Shown here: in pieces, positions 31,082 through 43,130 of the stretch
How the letters are laid out: each line of letters starts with the position of its first letter
Numbering within the stretch: position 1 is the first letter of the stretch
Assembly: GCA_905116865.2 (NCBI GenBank)
Contig: CAJHNH020006668.1
Span: forward strand, 399,501-463,500
Length of the DNA: 64,000 bases
Source of the DNA: Candidula unifasciata
Taxonomy: Eukaryota; Mollusca; Gastropoda; Stylommatophora; Geomitridae
Direction: 5' to 3'
The notes under the pieces: generated by a model
Seen by the model: only the letters and a program-made list of their open reading frames with translations
Databases searched by the model: none
What the model was told of the DNA's origin: nothing
Translations under genes and position numbers: made by a program

Positions 31082-33863
31082 AAGCCCATTTGACCTTCAT
31101 TAACAAGCGACTGAAAACATTGATTGGGTTTTGGAGATAATGGCTCGATGAACCTACTTATTCGTATTGCTGTGTGGTATTTTCTATTACAAACCGTAGC
31201 CTCAGGTTATGTACTACTAATTTGTCAGAACTTTACACTGTTATCACATAGTACACTATGTCACGTCGCCTATTCAAAGAAGTTACTTTCTATGTCTATC
31301 CTAAAGCTTTACATATGTGGAGCTTAAAGAGAAAACGCAACGCTTCAAATTAGTAGGCGTTAAACTTTTCAGATTAGGTGGATTAAAGTGTTTGATGTGC
31401 GACAATATTATATGTGTAGTATCCTTGACAACGCAAGTAATCGGATGATTGGTTCCATTGTGCTAAAAGTGTAACAGTGCACATTGCATTGCCAGATAGG
31501 ATGTTTCTAAATTCGTTATTATTTATCCTTCAGATTTTCATACAAGTATTTGTAACACAGTCATCGCCCGTGATTCCCTATCACACTCCTAACTGCCAAT
31601 ATGGATAGTTGATAAAATAAATTTTCACTAGAAAACATCCACCCCTTTAATGGTCTTGTTTGGTCAGTATGTACTGTTACTTTTTTTAAATACTTTTACC
31701 ATAACCATGTAGTATTCTTTAAGCATGTCAGAAGAAGTGGTACATTGAGTTTCGATACATAGGTGATATCTTTACAGAAATTGTAGGGACAAGAAACACG
31801 GGAGTAGGAGTGGGTGGGGTGGTACTATGTAGTCTTGAACTATGTAACATGACAGATTCCGCTGGTTTAGGAAGGTAAAGAAAGGAAACATTAAAAAAGA
31901 AAACTTATGAAGTTCAGAAATCCTCTAGTGTGCTAGTCCCATGTAGTTCTTTTTTTTTTTTTTTCAACTTAAGCTAGTGAAACGTCGGACTGGCTTTACG
32001 GGCAAACAGAGTGAGAGAACGTTGCATTATATGCAGAAAGAACAATGAAACTGAACTGATACCTCATCACTGTCTTGAATTTATACACACAGTCTCTTGC
32101 CGTCATATATGTAGTTCATCCGTGCACTCTATCTGTTAATTATACTTTATTTTTCTATTAATGTTGCCCCCCCCCCCCCTCCTTCGACTTGTTAGTGGTT
32201 CTTAGTTTTTTTCCGAAATATTCAAATACCTATTATTATACAAAAGACTCCTCTTCTCCCCGACTGGTCCCAATCTCGTCGCATTTCTAAAGAAAAATAA
32301 AACCAGGTGTCTTTAGCTTTATTTATTTTTTTTTTTAAATATTGTCACACATTTCAAGACTCCATTTGCTCTGCCAATTAAAAAAGCCTGGCACAACAGA
32401 AGTTAATTTGATCTCACAGTTTGGATGTTGTGAAAAAGAAACGGGTGTCTTGTTTAGTTTAATTTACAGCATTTCCGTCTTTTCTTCCGTTTTTCTCCAT
32501 CCGAGCTGCTACCTGAACGTTTGACTTCCCTGAGGTTAAAAAATCTCAGTATGGATGGCAAGCCATCGGTCATAACCCAGACACGCCGCTCAAACTTCAT
32601 AGAAGTTCAAACTGTGACATCAATAATGGCTGCAAGCCCGGTATAACTTGTAGTCCTGGGCGGGTAAAACTTTTACTAAAAGGGCTGAGTGCTAATCAAG
32701 TTAACGATATGTATTTTCTCTCACTTGTCTATGAACTCGAAAAATGCATTTATTATGGTTTTCTTTATGAACTTAAGCAATGAAGACAAGGAGAGGCCTA
32801 AATTCACTCCCGACTGTCGAATCCATGGTTACCATCGAGCTGATGCCAAGGATTATTGCGAGACGGAGTACGAAATGGGTCTCATGGCACAACCAGAGAA
32901 CTATCCCTATGATGCTGAATCATTCTGTGAATGTTTCACCATGACTAACATCGTGCCACAGGTAAGTTCTTCCAGCGTCATTTATAAACGTTGATAATCT
33001 TTATCTTCTTCTTCTTCTTCTTCTTCTTCTTCTTCTTCTTCTTCTTCTTCTTCTTCTTCTTCTTCTTCTTCTTCTTCTTCTTCTTCTTCTTCTTCTTCTT
33101 CTTCTCCTCCTCCTCCTCCTCCTCCTTCTCCTTTATCCTATTCATCATCTTCTTCTTCTTTTTCTTCGTCTTCTTCTTCTCCTTCTTCTCCTTCTTCTTT
33201 TTCTTCTTTTTCTTTTTCTTCTTCTCCTTCTCCTACTCCTCCTCCTCCTGTTTCATCATCATCATCTTCTTCTTCGTCTTCTCCTCCTCCTTCTTCTTCC
33301 TCTTCATCGTCATCTTCTTCTTCTTCTGCATTTTGTTTCCGGTCAATATGGAGGATAGGTGATGTCACTGGGTTTTTTTCAATTTGTGGCAAACTTTTGG
33401 TACAACATTACGGCTCTTCTAACTAACTGGAATAAGTTAAGTAAGGTACAACATTACGGCTCTTCTAACTAACTGGAATAAATCGTGCAGACCTTTAAAG
33501 AGGAGCCACTAGCCATTAAGGGCATGGTCATGTGTGATTGTATGGTGGCCTACTCAAGTTCTCTCGTTATTGCTTCTAATTTACACTTCCCTTTCTAGGC
33601 TTTGCTACATTTCATACCCCAGATATTACGCGGACGCCTCTCTCTCTCTCTCTCTCTCTCTCCCTCTCTCCCTCTCTCCCTCTCTCTCTCTCTCCCCCTC
33701 ACTCTATCTCCCTCTCTCTCTCCCTCTCTCTCCCTCTCTATCCCACTCTCTCTCTCCCTCTCTCCCTCCCTCTCTCTCCCTCTCTCTCTCCCTCTCTCTC
33801 TCTCCCTCTCTCTCTCCCCTCTCTCTCTCTCCCTCTCTCTCTCTCCCTCTCCCTCTCTCTCTC

Positions 33864-33900
<37 letters not shown>

Positions 33901-33902
33901 TT

Positions 33903-33946
<44 letters not shown>

Positions 33947-36900
33947 CTCTCTTTGACCTCTAACTTCTGAAAAACGGACACATAGCCAAAATTATAATGC
34001 TGAACACGTGTAATAATTCTGTTTCTTCTACTTTTGTCAATATCTGCTTTGTGCCGCTAAACATTGCAGCTTATTGGATGACAGGCAGTCGAGCTAGGAT
34101 TGCTTGGTAGGCTATGGCTGTTGTCAGGTCTTAGGCTGTCAGTTACTCTGTCGATCCGTATACTTCTAGGTCTCCCCCTGCTTCACGCAGTTTCCATTTT
34201 CATGTTCTGCTGTTCAACTTCCAAAACGTATTTAACCTTATTGTGTTATTATTTTCTCCCCATTATTGTTTATATTTAGGGGTCGTCGTGGTGTAGCGGC
34301 TAGACGCTCGCCTGCGGATCAGAAGGTTGTGGGTTCGAGTCCTGGCGGAGCCGGACTTCTTTTCAAAAAGGACTTTGGCTCCCAGGTTGACCCAGTCGAT
34401 ACCAGAGACAGTCCGGGAAAGTAAAGGCGGTCGGAATGATGCTGACCACATCACCCACCAAGTGTGAATTGATCTATAAATATAGGCCTAGCCCTACGTG
34501 CCCACACACCTGAAGGTGTGGAATATTGTTGTTTTCTTTTTTATGTCTGTATTTACCACTTTTGCGGTGGGGGCAAGAGGGTCTTTGAGCATGAGGATTT
34601 AACGCCACGGACAGGTAAGTATTTTATTTTTTCCACCAACAGGAAAAAAAAATCCCCTATTGAGGATTCGAACCTGGATCTCCCACTCAGCGTTCTGAAC
34701 CGTTCAGGCAGCCGCTCCTCGGTATCAGTTACAACAGTTTTATATCGTTCATCAATGGTATTATCTGTATTTGTAGCTGAGTGTGTGAAGTGTTTCTAGT
34801 AACGATGCACATTATTTTTATCATGCAGGTTCCTGGGTTCAACTGTGGTGCCTGGTTTGATTTGGAATGTTACATTAGGGAGAAACTAGTGCGAGAAAAC
34901 AAAGGAGTCTATGTCTGCTCTGGGCCATTGTTCCTTCCAATGTATGTAGCTGAAATGTTTTAATGTCGTTATTATCTTGTGTTGTCTTGTGTTGTCTGCA
35001 TGACAGTCGCAACATTATGAACAAACATCAAGGTGTCGTTCAGTCTTGGAGTTTATTCTTTCTCAGCACCTGAGCCTTCAATGTTCATTACTGCAGATAT
35101 CACCTGCCTCCATTCATATCTCTGTTTGGCCTTCGCTTTTCAGTCTCTTTTTGGCTTGCTCTGCTACCACATAAAAATTGTCACGTTCAACCAGCATCCC
35201 CGAAGAGGGAAGCATTAGCTTATTAATTTGTGATTAGGTTTACGTGCGCCAGATAAAATGGCTTAGCGTTGCTCGCCACCAAGTAGCCCTTACAAGGACT
35301 ATTGCAGTGTTTATGAGACAGACCCAAATACTGTCCCGACCGACGACAAAGTCGTCTACCGGCCAGCCCGTGGGCGAACCCGTCGCTGATGTCGCTTTTC
35401 AGTTGGTGACTACGTATTTATGTATATATTCCATCCAAACTGGAGGCGTAGATATTTTTGTTTTGTGACGACAATGAGGTTTTTAAAAGGTGGTGGTGTC
35501 GACCCCACTCTTTAACCCCCAGACTGGATGACCAGGGTGTCTCTCATTGTTCAGTCTCTACCTTTGAGCTGCCTGGATTGGAAAGCCCTGCTGGTGGCTA
35601 CGCTACCGCCGGTGTAGCTGTCATGGTCACTGACAAGCACAAGCTCCACCCCACGTCAAGTAGAGTCACTAGTGACGACAGCCACCGCCAACGAGCGTAG
35701 AAACATTAGTGATTTGATACTCCCGAAGAGTCGCAATTTCGGCGAAACCCCCTCCAGTACTTCTTTCTGGTACACAGGCGCTTTCGGCGCCTGAGACCTA
35801 CCGTTCACAGAAAACAGTTGCGAAAACCTGAGGTAGTTGCTTTTCGACACAGTGTGTTTGGTACTACGATGAAACAAACCACGTCGTAACGCCCCGACAA
35901 CACAGGATTGCCATACACAAAAAAACATCAATGATTCGATACCAGTCGTCACAGGTGGATCTGCATGACATGGTGGTGTCCATAAATATTCGCTTATGCT
36001 CTGACTTTCCTGTTGTTAGTAGTTGCTTTTCTGCTTTCGTTTCTGTCTATTCTTGCTTTTACCTTGGGCCCTAACTGACCGGTGGCACAGATGGTTGGAG
36101 TATAGATTACCGGGAATCATTTCCGCGCGGAGAAGCACAAAGTATTGACTGAACGTGAAAAGTTTTGGACTGGTGTTTTTCTATAGGTGTCGTTTAAAGT
36201 ACAGAGCTTGCATCTTTTGCTCTGACTTGTTTGATAACTCCTGTTAGTAATGCTATTACTGAGATGGTGTTCTCTCTGGAATTATCAGTCAAAACAAAGG
36301 ATAGATACAGTACATTAAATATGCTTCTTTGATCTAATACAATTAATACAAAAGCTATCCGATATTAGTAGACATAAATAAACATTACTGAAACATTTAG
36401 AAAAAAATACTATATTCCATTTATAACCTGGATTGGTCGAACAAGATATTGTTGTTTAAATTACTACTACTACTACTACTACTACTACTAGAAATAAATA
36501 GAACGCAGCTGCAACTTCGTGGGACAAAGGTGAGAACAAGAACAGAGTTGCTTAGTTGCAATAATTTCACCTATCTCCTACTGTAATAAAGGACTTGTCC
36601 ACTGACAAAGTGTATGGTGTTGGTTTCAGTGGAGGCGATAGTGATAAACTTTTCTAATGAAATGAGCATGAATTTGCAATTGTTTCCTCTTTTTTTCCTT
36701 CCTATCTGGCAACCCTGCCACAGCAGGAAAGTCTGTGGGAATTGGCACGACATGAATGGGACCCGGCACGAAGTCTCTTGCACGAACAAGATGGGGTGAC
36801 TTTCGTGATTAGTTCCGTTTTTACATTCCAGCCCTTTCCAGCTGGGCATAGTCCTCAGTTCTATACTGTAATCTCCCCGTGTGGGTTCTGGGGCCATATT

Positions 36901-39533
36901 ATAGGGGAAATAAGTATAGACCCACTGCCTACGCAAAAGTATGTCGTAAAAGTCGACTAATTGGGAGCTTCCTTCGAAGTCGGGGTGCATCCGCCTGAGA
37001 GGCAAGGAACCAACGGTCTGCACACAAATGAGCCAGATCTGTCAAACGGATGCACATGCAACACCCAGGTTCTGAAACATGACCGCAGTCCAGAAGTGGA
37101 CGAACAACAAGAACTTTCCGCTGGAGTTAACAGCCGGTGAACGCGAAGAAGAAGAAGATATACTGTAATCGTTTTCTGATTCTTATAGTTCTACTTGTGG
37201 TATTCAATATGCTATTTAATCTAGGTCTTCTAAAAAAAACTGTTAGAGCTGCATTTCAAAGCATTATGGGATGAAGGGACTGGATTTATACATCTTTTTT
37301 CTTTAAGACAGAAGATTAAACAACTCACCCAAACTGAAATCAGATTACTTCATGAGCATAGGGTACCCTAATATAACTGTGCTATACGGTTGAAATGGTT
37401 TCTGGGATTAGCTCTTCTTTGATTCTTGTCAGAATGGCATCTCCTTTGAGTCACGGATTTTAGCAAGAGAGTGGTGTTAAAAAGATGGGGAAGACATGGG
37501 GCAAGTTGCAAGCAATAGCAAAGGATAGAACGACTTGCCGTGAGTTGGTCGAGGGCCAATGCTTCATTAGTGGGAAAAGACAGAAGAGGAAGAAGAAGCC
37601 GTAAACTATATCACATGTCCATCGCCCGCTTATGGGCGAATGCAGAAAAAGAACCTCCTTCTGAACTCTGCAATGTGCCCTTTTTTTCCCCCAGAGTGGA
37701 AGATGACAAGACTATTAAACAATTTGATGTACTTGGTGATGGTGAAGTCTCAGTGCCGACTCACTTTTTCAAGGTAATTTATTTTGTTTATATTTTTGGG
37801 GGGATCTGGTATCAATTTTCTTTAACGTTATTCTTGTTTCGTTTACCTGGTATGTAATGTATTATTCATGTACCAACAAATAACGGTGATATGATGGTGG
37901 CATATGATGCATATGCATTTTTTTTTTAAAGTTAAAGGACCCTTTTCAATGTGTTCAGGTGTATTGAGAATAGGGGACTAGATCTATATTTGATAGACTA
38001 ATCAGCATTTAGTGGGTGATGTGGTCAACATAATGGCTGCCGCCTTTACTTCCCAGGACTGTACCAGGTACCCATTTAAAAGTGGGTTGACCTGAAAGGC
38101 ACATACACATACTGTATTGTAAATATGGGTATTCAATTCCCATCTGAGACTTGTCAGTAGTTGAGCTGAGTCAAGAACTGACATCACAGCACTCATAACA
38201 TCCCATGCATGCTCCGTCCTCATCTTCAGCAGCCAGCACAGAGTTCCAATACTGTTGGTACCAATCACAATCTGGTTATATATCCTTCTTGCCTTTCCTC
38301 TGAGTGTAGTAAGCTGGTCAGACCTTCTGGTTATACCCAGGTGCTTCTCTCTATCCAAGCCATATTAATCATGTTTCTCTGCTGATTCAGTTGCTTGTTC
38401 CCAAAGGGCCTTGACCCCATCTGCCTTGTCATGCATCAGTTCACCATCTATTGGTGCAGATCCAGCCAATCTGTCTGCCTGTTCATTTCCAGTATTGTCA
38501 ATAGGTCTTCATCCAACAATAGTGTATACATAAGAAATAAGTAGTTCTCTAAATAAGATCCAAGTTTGGCAGATACAATTTTTCAGGCACATGGTGAAGA
38601 CATGATCGCATCATGAGAAGAAAATTGGCATGAAAGTTATGATGATAGGAAAGCTGAAGCAGAAGAGGAGGACAGGTAGATGATGTTAATAGTTCTGACT
38701 GTAAAGGCAAAATTGATATCTGAGTTACTGCTATAAAATCTTGCTCTGATAATCAAACCAGCCGCTACTCTTTAGAAAAATCTTTTCATTCACAGTTTTA
38801 ACATCCTCAGGCTTGGAGGATCAATATTTAACACAGCAATATTTTATTTTTTTAACGTGTTTATATTTCTCCTCCTCTTTGTTTTTTTTTTTGTTTGTTT
38901 CTTTATTTGTTTATCAAATGCCTTCTGAATCAGTTTCTCGGTTTAACCCTTCACGTCCACATTATTCCCCCGTTATGTATTTCTAGGTTTTGGGTTGACC
39001 TTTGTTGTTTAGATGCCCTGTTGTCTTATCCTTTGAGTCACAAATGGTGTTGTGTTTAGTACTCCATTGATACAAGACTTTGGTCAAAATGTTTGCTTGT
39101 ATCTGTGTGTGTCATCTTTTTTCTTTTTTTTTTTTTTAATTCCCTCCATTGAGCTTTCTAGTCCCATTTTAAGTTCATTCAGCACTCCTTGGGACAATAT
39201 AGCCTGCGCTAGACAGACATTAATGACCTTTATAGAATAGTTCACAATCAAAGAATAGGTAGTTTACTGTAATAATTTGTTAATGTATATTTTATACACG
39301 CTATTGTGGACATACTTCAGGTGATTGTTATCGAAACCAACGATGGCCAACTAGAACTGGAGTCTTACATGATGCCAAACACGGCTCCTGATGAAGGTGA
39401 GGAAATAAAACTGGAGGACTTCCTGACACCACTTTGCCAGATTGAACACCACTCAGGCCTGATCTTTTTCCCAGAGAAGAAATGTTTCAGCAGCAACAAC
39501 AGGAGGAGAGGCGCCCGGCTGCATGCTCTCTAA
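30377..39533 (+). CDS. EndoG-like pseudoenzyme candidate 2 (gene C)
   Basis: Five exons (30377-30705, 32778-32961, 34829-34941, 37695-37773, 39321-39533) join in phases 2/0/2/0 to give 305 residues with no disruption. The EndoG fold is recognisable: VGFPQP, FIVSYDSKNR, NWVYEHL, IHGYHRADAKDY, VYVCSGPLFLP, VSVPTHFFK, HSGLIFFPEKK. Gapless alignment of exon 2 with true EndoG puts EMGL over DRGH, so the general-base His is Leu; AAAANH becomes AQPENY. The metal-ligand Asn (FNCGAW) and the Glu (FDLE) remain, unlike gene B. Cys-rich (CC, DPC, QC, DC, YC, FCEC, NC, EC). The N-terminus MFNFTRFAATSVVGGLSAMV may be a mitochondrial or secretory leader. Probably not a nuclease; function unknown. Confidence 0.92.
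30706..32777 (+). other. Gene C intron 1, unassigned with a (CA)n run
   Basis: A G-rich stretch at 30795-30820, a (CA)n microsatellite at about 31039-31075, a T-run near 31951-31964 and a C-run at 32167-32180. No mobile element recognised. Confidence 0.55.
32778..32961 (+). CDS. Gene C exon 2 (degenerate active-site exon)
   Basis: Acceptor CTTAAG|C, donor CACAG|GTAAGT. Encodes RPKFTPDCRIHGYHRAD, TEYEMGLMAQPENY and TMTNIVPQ. Confidence 0.94.
33003..33330. repeat. (TTC)n microsatellite, ~330 bp
   Basis: TTC array passing into TCC/TTC/ATC mixtures, starting 42 bp after the exon 2 donor of gene C. Pyrimidine-rich on the sense strand, as in the same intron of gene B. Confidence 0.97.
33399..33481 (+). 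repeat. Short tandem duplication, 37 bp x 2
   Basis: 33399-33435 and 33445-33481 are identical, beginning 'ggtacaacattacgg' and ending 'ctggaataa', separated by 9 bases. Confidence 0.95.
33638..33945. repeat. Compound (CT)n-(TA)n-(GT)n microsatellite
   Basis: CT-rich tract 33638-33866, TA run ~33867-33898, GT run ~33906-33941. Gene C intron 2. Confidence 0.97.
34279..34515 (+). mobile_element. SINE-A, full-length copy with tRNA-like head
   Basis: Head 34279-34352 has A-box-like 'gtgtagcggctagacg' and a good B box 'ggttcgagtcc'. The body 'ggaaagtaaaggcggtcgg', 'gatgctgaccacatcaccca' and 'ctataaatataggcctag' is shared by at least five other copies here. Pol III-type SINE, in gene C intron 2. 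Confidence 0.85.
34655..34735 (-). mobile_element. tRNA-like SINE head
   Basis: The reverse strand has 'aggagcggctgcctgaacgg' and the B box 'ggttcgaatcc'. It resembles a tRNA-derived SINE promoter; no body recognised. Confidence 0.45.
34829..34941 (+). CDS. Gene C exon 3
   Basis: Acceptor CATGCAG|GTT, donor CCAAT|GTATGT. Encodes VPGFNCGAWFDLECYIREK and VYVCSGPLFLP. 113 bp, the same as in genes A and B. Confidence 0.94.
34945..36880. other. Gene C intron 3, mostly unassigned
   Basis: 35035-35160 matches the LINE 3' end seen at 14460-14540. 35490-35900 is a GC-richer, repeat-like stretch of unknown family. A (TAC)n run lies at about 36463-36490. Confidence 0.45.
36890..37160 (+). repeat. GAA-tailed repeat (family C) copy
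   Basis: A clean forward copy: 'cgaagtcggggtgcatccgc', 'cagatctgtcaaacggatgc', 'gtccagaagtggacgaacaa', 'gctggagttaacagccggtg' and the (gaa)n tail. Confidence 0.8.
37165..37690. other. Gene C intron 3, 3' part
   Basis: 37430-37600 reads like a LINE C-terminus (WGRHGASCKQ, CRELVEG) in broken frames; otherwise nothing. Confidence 0.35.
37695..37773 (+). CDS. Gene C exon 4
   Basis: Acceptor CCCCCAG|A after a strong T/C tract, donor TCAAG|GTAATT. Encodes VEDDKTIKQFDVLGDGEVS and VPTHFFK. Confidence 0.93.
37935..38115 (-). mobile_element. SINE-A fragment
   Basis: Reverse copy: 'aatcagcatttagtgggtga', 'tgtggtcaacataatggctg' and 'cccaggactgtaccagg' match 52575-52850 and 62575-62875. Gene C intron 4. 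Confidence 0.65.
38125..38500 (-). mobile_element. LINE RNase H/3' fragment
   Basis: Reverse copy close to 19705-20110; 'tcttcagcagccagcacaga' and 'cagatccagccaatctgtct' are shared. Confidence 0.75.
38500..39310. other. Gene C intron 4, remainder
   Basis: A decayed non-LTR RT tail (forward) is likely at 38560-38700 ('ttcaggcacatggtgaagac', 'agaagaggaggacaggtag'). Beyond that are T-rich runs only. Confidence 0.4.
39321..39533 (+). CDS. Gene C exon 5 and stop
   Basis: Acceptor CTTCAG|GTG. 70 residues: VIVIETNDGQLELESY, EDFLTPLCQIEHHSG, LIFFPEKKCFSSNN and RRRGARLHAL, then TAA. Confidence 0.95.
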   Translation: MIVIETNDGQLELESYMMPNTAPDEGEEIKLEDFLTPLCQIEHHSGLIFFPEKKCFSSNNRRRGARLHAL

Positions 39534-39893
39534 CCAAAAAAAAACACAAAACATCATCAGAGACAACCAGAACGGAGGTAACAAACAAGTGTCCTATGGT
39601 GGTGGATGACTTGCTTATTTTTTGTCCCCCAAAAAAGCAAGTGAAAGGAAAAGTTGTCAATTTTCAACCTAATATTGAGATGGTTATTCAAGACGACAAC
39701 TCCAGAGTGATACACTCGCAGCAGGTTCGTCGAGGATCAGCTCCACATCGCTGCGGTATGAAAATATATCAGGATTATTTATATTGTAGTTGCCTCTTGT
39801 GTCCTCATAGAGGCTAGAATAGTTGAATGCTCATGCATATTACTTTCTGGTTGTCGGCTCATTGAATATTCATTTCATATTTCAATAGTAAGA

Positions 39894-39899
39894 AATAAA
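39894..39899 (+). terminator. Candidate polyadenylation signal of gene C
   Basis: AATAAA about 360 nt after the stop codon; further AATAAA hexamers occur at 40195 and near 40233 and 40271, so the used site is uncertain. Confidence 0.35.
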
Positions 39900-41415
39900 A
39901 TTGGTACAGGTAAAAAAAATATTTAAAAATTAACATACGCTCTGCCAGCTTGAAAAATATTCTGATTTTTGCTTTGAAGGAGGGCAGAAGATAATGGAAT
40001 CAGGCATTTCATGTTTCTTCTTTCAATGGTTTTTTAAAAACTTATGAGTGATTGATATAACCCATCATACTACATAACTTGTTTGATACACAGAACTTTT
40101 ACTTGTATTCCATCAAGCCACATATAAATATAAAATGCTTCCTTGTTTGTGGTAGATGCAATGTACAAATCTCAGTGAGCAACCATCTTAAATTAATAAA
40201 ACATCAAAAAAATATTGTGTACCATTTCAGTGAATAAATGTTCTTTTTCCAAATCTGTCTGTTGTTTATTGAATAAAGAATTTTAACAACACGTTAAATG
40301 GATTGGCAGAACTAGTAATGCAGAAGTTATCAATGTTTTGAAAGCAGACATGTTGGAAGCCTTCTCCCTTTTTCCTTTCATTCTCCTTGCCAGTGATTTT
40401 TTGGGATGAGAAAACCAGAGGCCTCTACGTAAGCTGTGGTGCAACCCATGTCCTTCGCTGTTCCATACAGCTTAGTTTCCAAAGAAATGCTAAATGGCTA
40501 GACCTGCGATCTTTCTACTGTTTGTAGAGTGAGTGTGTCTGCAGCAGATGTTCAGTATTCTTGCAGCTTGTCGACATGGCCTAAGTTCTTCTTCTTTTGT
40601 CTTCTCACTGATACCATGTTGTAGCCCAGTGTCATAGACAAAGTTCTTGGTCCTCAGTCTTGAACTTCTTCTTCTTCTCTTCCACCTTGTACCTCATCGA
40701 AGTTTCAGGGGGGAGACGTAACATTCGTTGATGAGCTCTGTCAAAAGCACTATTAAGACTGATGTTCTGAAACATCTATTTTTGTTTTGGGCATTTCTTT
40801 TTGGACCACTGAATCCTCCACGGAATTGCCGGGCCTGTCACGAATTCATATTCAACTGAACAACTACACTAATCTAACACATTTAACATTCCTTCCAGAA
40901 ATAAACACATCTTTTTTGTCACAATTTTAGGCGAAAGTTGTTTACACCGTCATCTTGGCAAAAAATTTCAATTTTAAACCGCCTTTTCATATGATTGTTA
41001 AGTCCATTGAGTTCAGTTCGCAATCTAAATATAATTGTCTGTTGCTTTTGTGTGAGAAGGTTAAATCAGTCTTCGGGATTGTTGCTAAAAGTCAGTCAAT
41101 CAAATGTCTCTACAATAAAGGTTGACTGCAATAGATCTCCAGACCTCTTCATGTATGGTCCTGGTTGTAAATTCTCTGAAGTAACTATTGTTCATCTCTT
41201 GATGTCATCCTCCCACCTGTATGGCTGTCTGCATGTTTGGCTCACCTGAAATTTTTTTCTCCAGTATGATAATTATAAGATTATGTCTCTGAGTGCAGCT
41301 GAAAAGATGTTCTATTTTTTTAAATTTCTTTTAATAATTGTCTTTGGATTTACCAACTGTCACCATTATTCAGATATCCAAACATAACTAAACTGTAAAC
41401 AGCCTATTCTTTCCA
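39900..41415. other. 3' flank of gene C, no gene seen
   Basis: Probable 3' UTR tail, then intergenic DNA. 40590-40700 has TTCTTCTT-flanked repeat-like sequence; no coding exon or named element recognised. Confidence 0.45.
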
Positions 41416-41419
41416 ACAT

Positions 41420-41825
41420 TAAGCTAACAGTGCCAGACATGGACACTATCTACAGCCAATGTCCACAGAATCACCACTTGTGAGATGAGATGCCTGAGAA
41501 AAGCCGCCAACCTAACCACCCAAGATCGAGTGAATAATGATACTATCAGACAGATTGTGGGAATGACACCTAGTACTAGATTCATTGAGAAACAGCAGAT
41601 CAGGTGGTTTGGCCATCTTAAAATGCAGCAAAATGAAATACCATCACAAGCACTACATCTCAGAAGGTCAGCTACGAGAGCAAGAGGACAGCCGCAAAAT
41701 ATGGATTGACAATATTAAAGACACTCTACGCCTTTATGGCATGACAATAGCCAGTGTGCACTGGATTGCAAATTACTCCTCCCCATGACACTTATCGGTA
41801 GAAGTGGTTTTTGATGATGATTGTC
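41420..41825 (+). mobile_element. Non-LTR retrotransposon RT C-terminus and tail
   Basis: Reads CEMRCLRKAANLTTQDRVNN, DTIRQIVGMTPSTRFIEKQQ and IRWFGHLKMQQNEIPSQALH, then shifts frame into the shared tail. The longest copy of this subfamily here. Confidence 0.8.
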
Positions 41826-41869
41826 TTTTCATTCCTATTCTCTCCAGAACCTCATATCTGATTGCCTCC

Positions 41870-41896
41870 TCCCCCCCCCCCCCCCCCCCCCCCCCC
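41870..41896. repeat. Poly-C run
   Basis: About 26 consecutive C residues, abutting the palindromic element that follows. Confidence 0.95.
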
Positions 41897-41897
41897 A

Positions 41898-42042
41898 TTA
41901 ACTCTTTGAGTCCCAGGGGGTTTAGCATCACAGGCCCAAGGGTAGCCAAAAGAGACACGAAATTGGCGCATCATGTGTTCATTGGGCTTGTAGGTAGGAA
42001 CCTATGAACGTATGATGCGTTTCTTGGGACTCAAAGAGTTAA
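41898..42042. mobile_element. 145-bp foldback/MITE-like element
   Basis: A perfect 18-bp terminal inverted repeat (TTAACTCTTTGAGTCCCA at 41898-41915, its complement at 42025-42042) encloses partly palindromic sequence ('gcgcatcatgtgttcat' against 'atgaacgtatgatgcgt'). No coding capacity. Confidence 0.75.
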
Positions 42043-42119
42043 AAAAACAACTAAAATTTCTGCATAAATACATTTTCAGAGACTCAATTCAACTATTTAT
42101 GAGAACAAACAAATACCAG

Positions 42120-42230
42120 AGGCAGTCGTAATGTTGTGGGTCACATTACAAGAAGAGAAAAACTGGTACATGTTGTGACAACTGGAAAGATTTGTGGAAA
42201 GAGAGAAAGAAGAAGACAATTTTTGATCAG
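42120..42230 (+). mobile_element. Non-LTR RT C-terminal remnant
   Basis: 'gtcacattacaagaagagaa', 'gttgtgacaactggaaagat' and 'gtggaaagagagaaagaaga' follow the GHVMR-type element. Confidence 0.5.
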
Positions 42231-42279
42231 CACAAAAACCTTACTTTTCTGTGTAAAAGAGGTCCCATTTATACGATTA

Positions 42280-42890
42280 CCTATACTTGTTTTCCAACAA
42301 TAGCAAGTACTTTGCAGAACGTCGCTCTCATTCCGGTCTGCCTGAAAGAAACACTGTCTATCACTAGCTCTTCCGCCTCATGCACTTTTACGCTCAAGGA
42401 GGCACTTGTATCCTGTGCCCATCTTCGTGTTGGTCGGCCTCTGCCCCTCCTTCCTGGTACCATGCCTTCTGCTATAATGTTTTCCAATCCGTCGTGGCGA
42501 TTGATATGACCCAAGTATTTCAGCTTCCGAGACGGGATGCTGTTTATTAGCCAATCTTCCTTGATGTTCAGATCTTTCAAGATGTCAGTATTTCTCATCT
42601 TTTTCATCCAAGATATTCTGAGAATCTTTCTATAGCATTTCAGCTCAAAAGCCCCTATTCTCTTTCTCAAGGACTGAGAGATAGTCCACGTCTCACATCC
42701 GTATGTTGCTACATGGAAGATGCATGCTCTCAAAATTCTAATTTTGATCTCCTTGCTGGTGCTTAACCATAGACTTTTTAGGCTGTTTAATCTTTGCATT
42801 GCTATGACCATCCTCCTTTTAATCACAGAAAGATATGGTAATAAATTCTGTTGATCTAAGATGTGGAGAGGCCTGGCCACCCATGCCAAC
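42280..42890 (-). mobile_element. Non-LTR reverse transcriptase C-terminal fragment
   Basis: A 202-codon reverse frame: KEIKIRILRACIFHVATYGC, ETWTISQSLRKRIGAFELKC, YRKILRISW, RKLKYLGHINRHDGLEN, GRRGRGRPTRRWAQD. Same subfamily as 51330-51800 but clearly diverged. Confidence 0.85.
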
Positions 42891-42924
42891 TGGCAAGACA
42901 GTTAAAGAGGATGTGATGATGAGG

Positions 42925-43130
42925 AAGCAGTTGAGCTGAGTTGAGTTGAGTCAAGAACTGACATCACAACACTTGGGGCATTTCCATGTGTGCTCCCTCT
43001 TCATCTTCAGCAGCCAGCACAGAGTTCCAATACTGATGGTACCAATCACAATCTGGTTATATGTCCTTTTTGCCTTTACTCTGAGTGAAGTGAGCCGGCC
43101 AGACTCTCTGGTTACACCCAGGTGCAGTTG
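42925..43130 (-). mobile_element. LINE 3' fragment
   Basis: Reverse copy of the RNase H-bearing LINE 3' end; shares 'catcttcagcagccagcaca' and 'aatctggttatatgtc' with 19705-20110. Confidence 0.75.

Noticed and set aside
34279..34352. Functional tRNA gene
   Set aside because: Good B box and partial A box, but the sequence continues into a body shared by other SINE-A copies and no clean cloverleaf with a 3' T terminator is evident.
39482..39817. Extra coding frame overlapping the end of gene C
   Set aside because: Different frame from exon 5 and running into the 3' UTR; no conserved motif, while exon 5 has a clear stop matching gene B.
42281..42889. Host gene of 202 codons
   Set aside because: RT C-terminal motifs (YGCETW, KYLGHI, RGRGRP) identify it as retrotransposon sequence.
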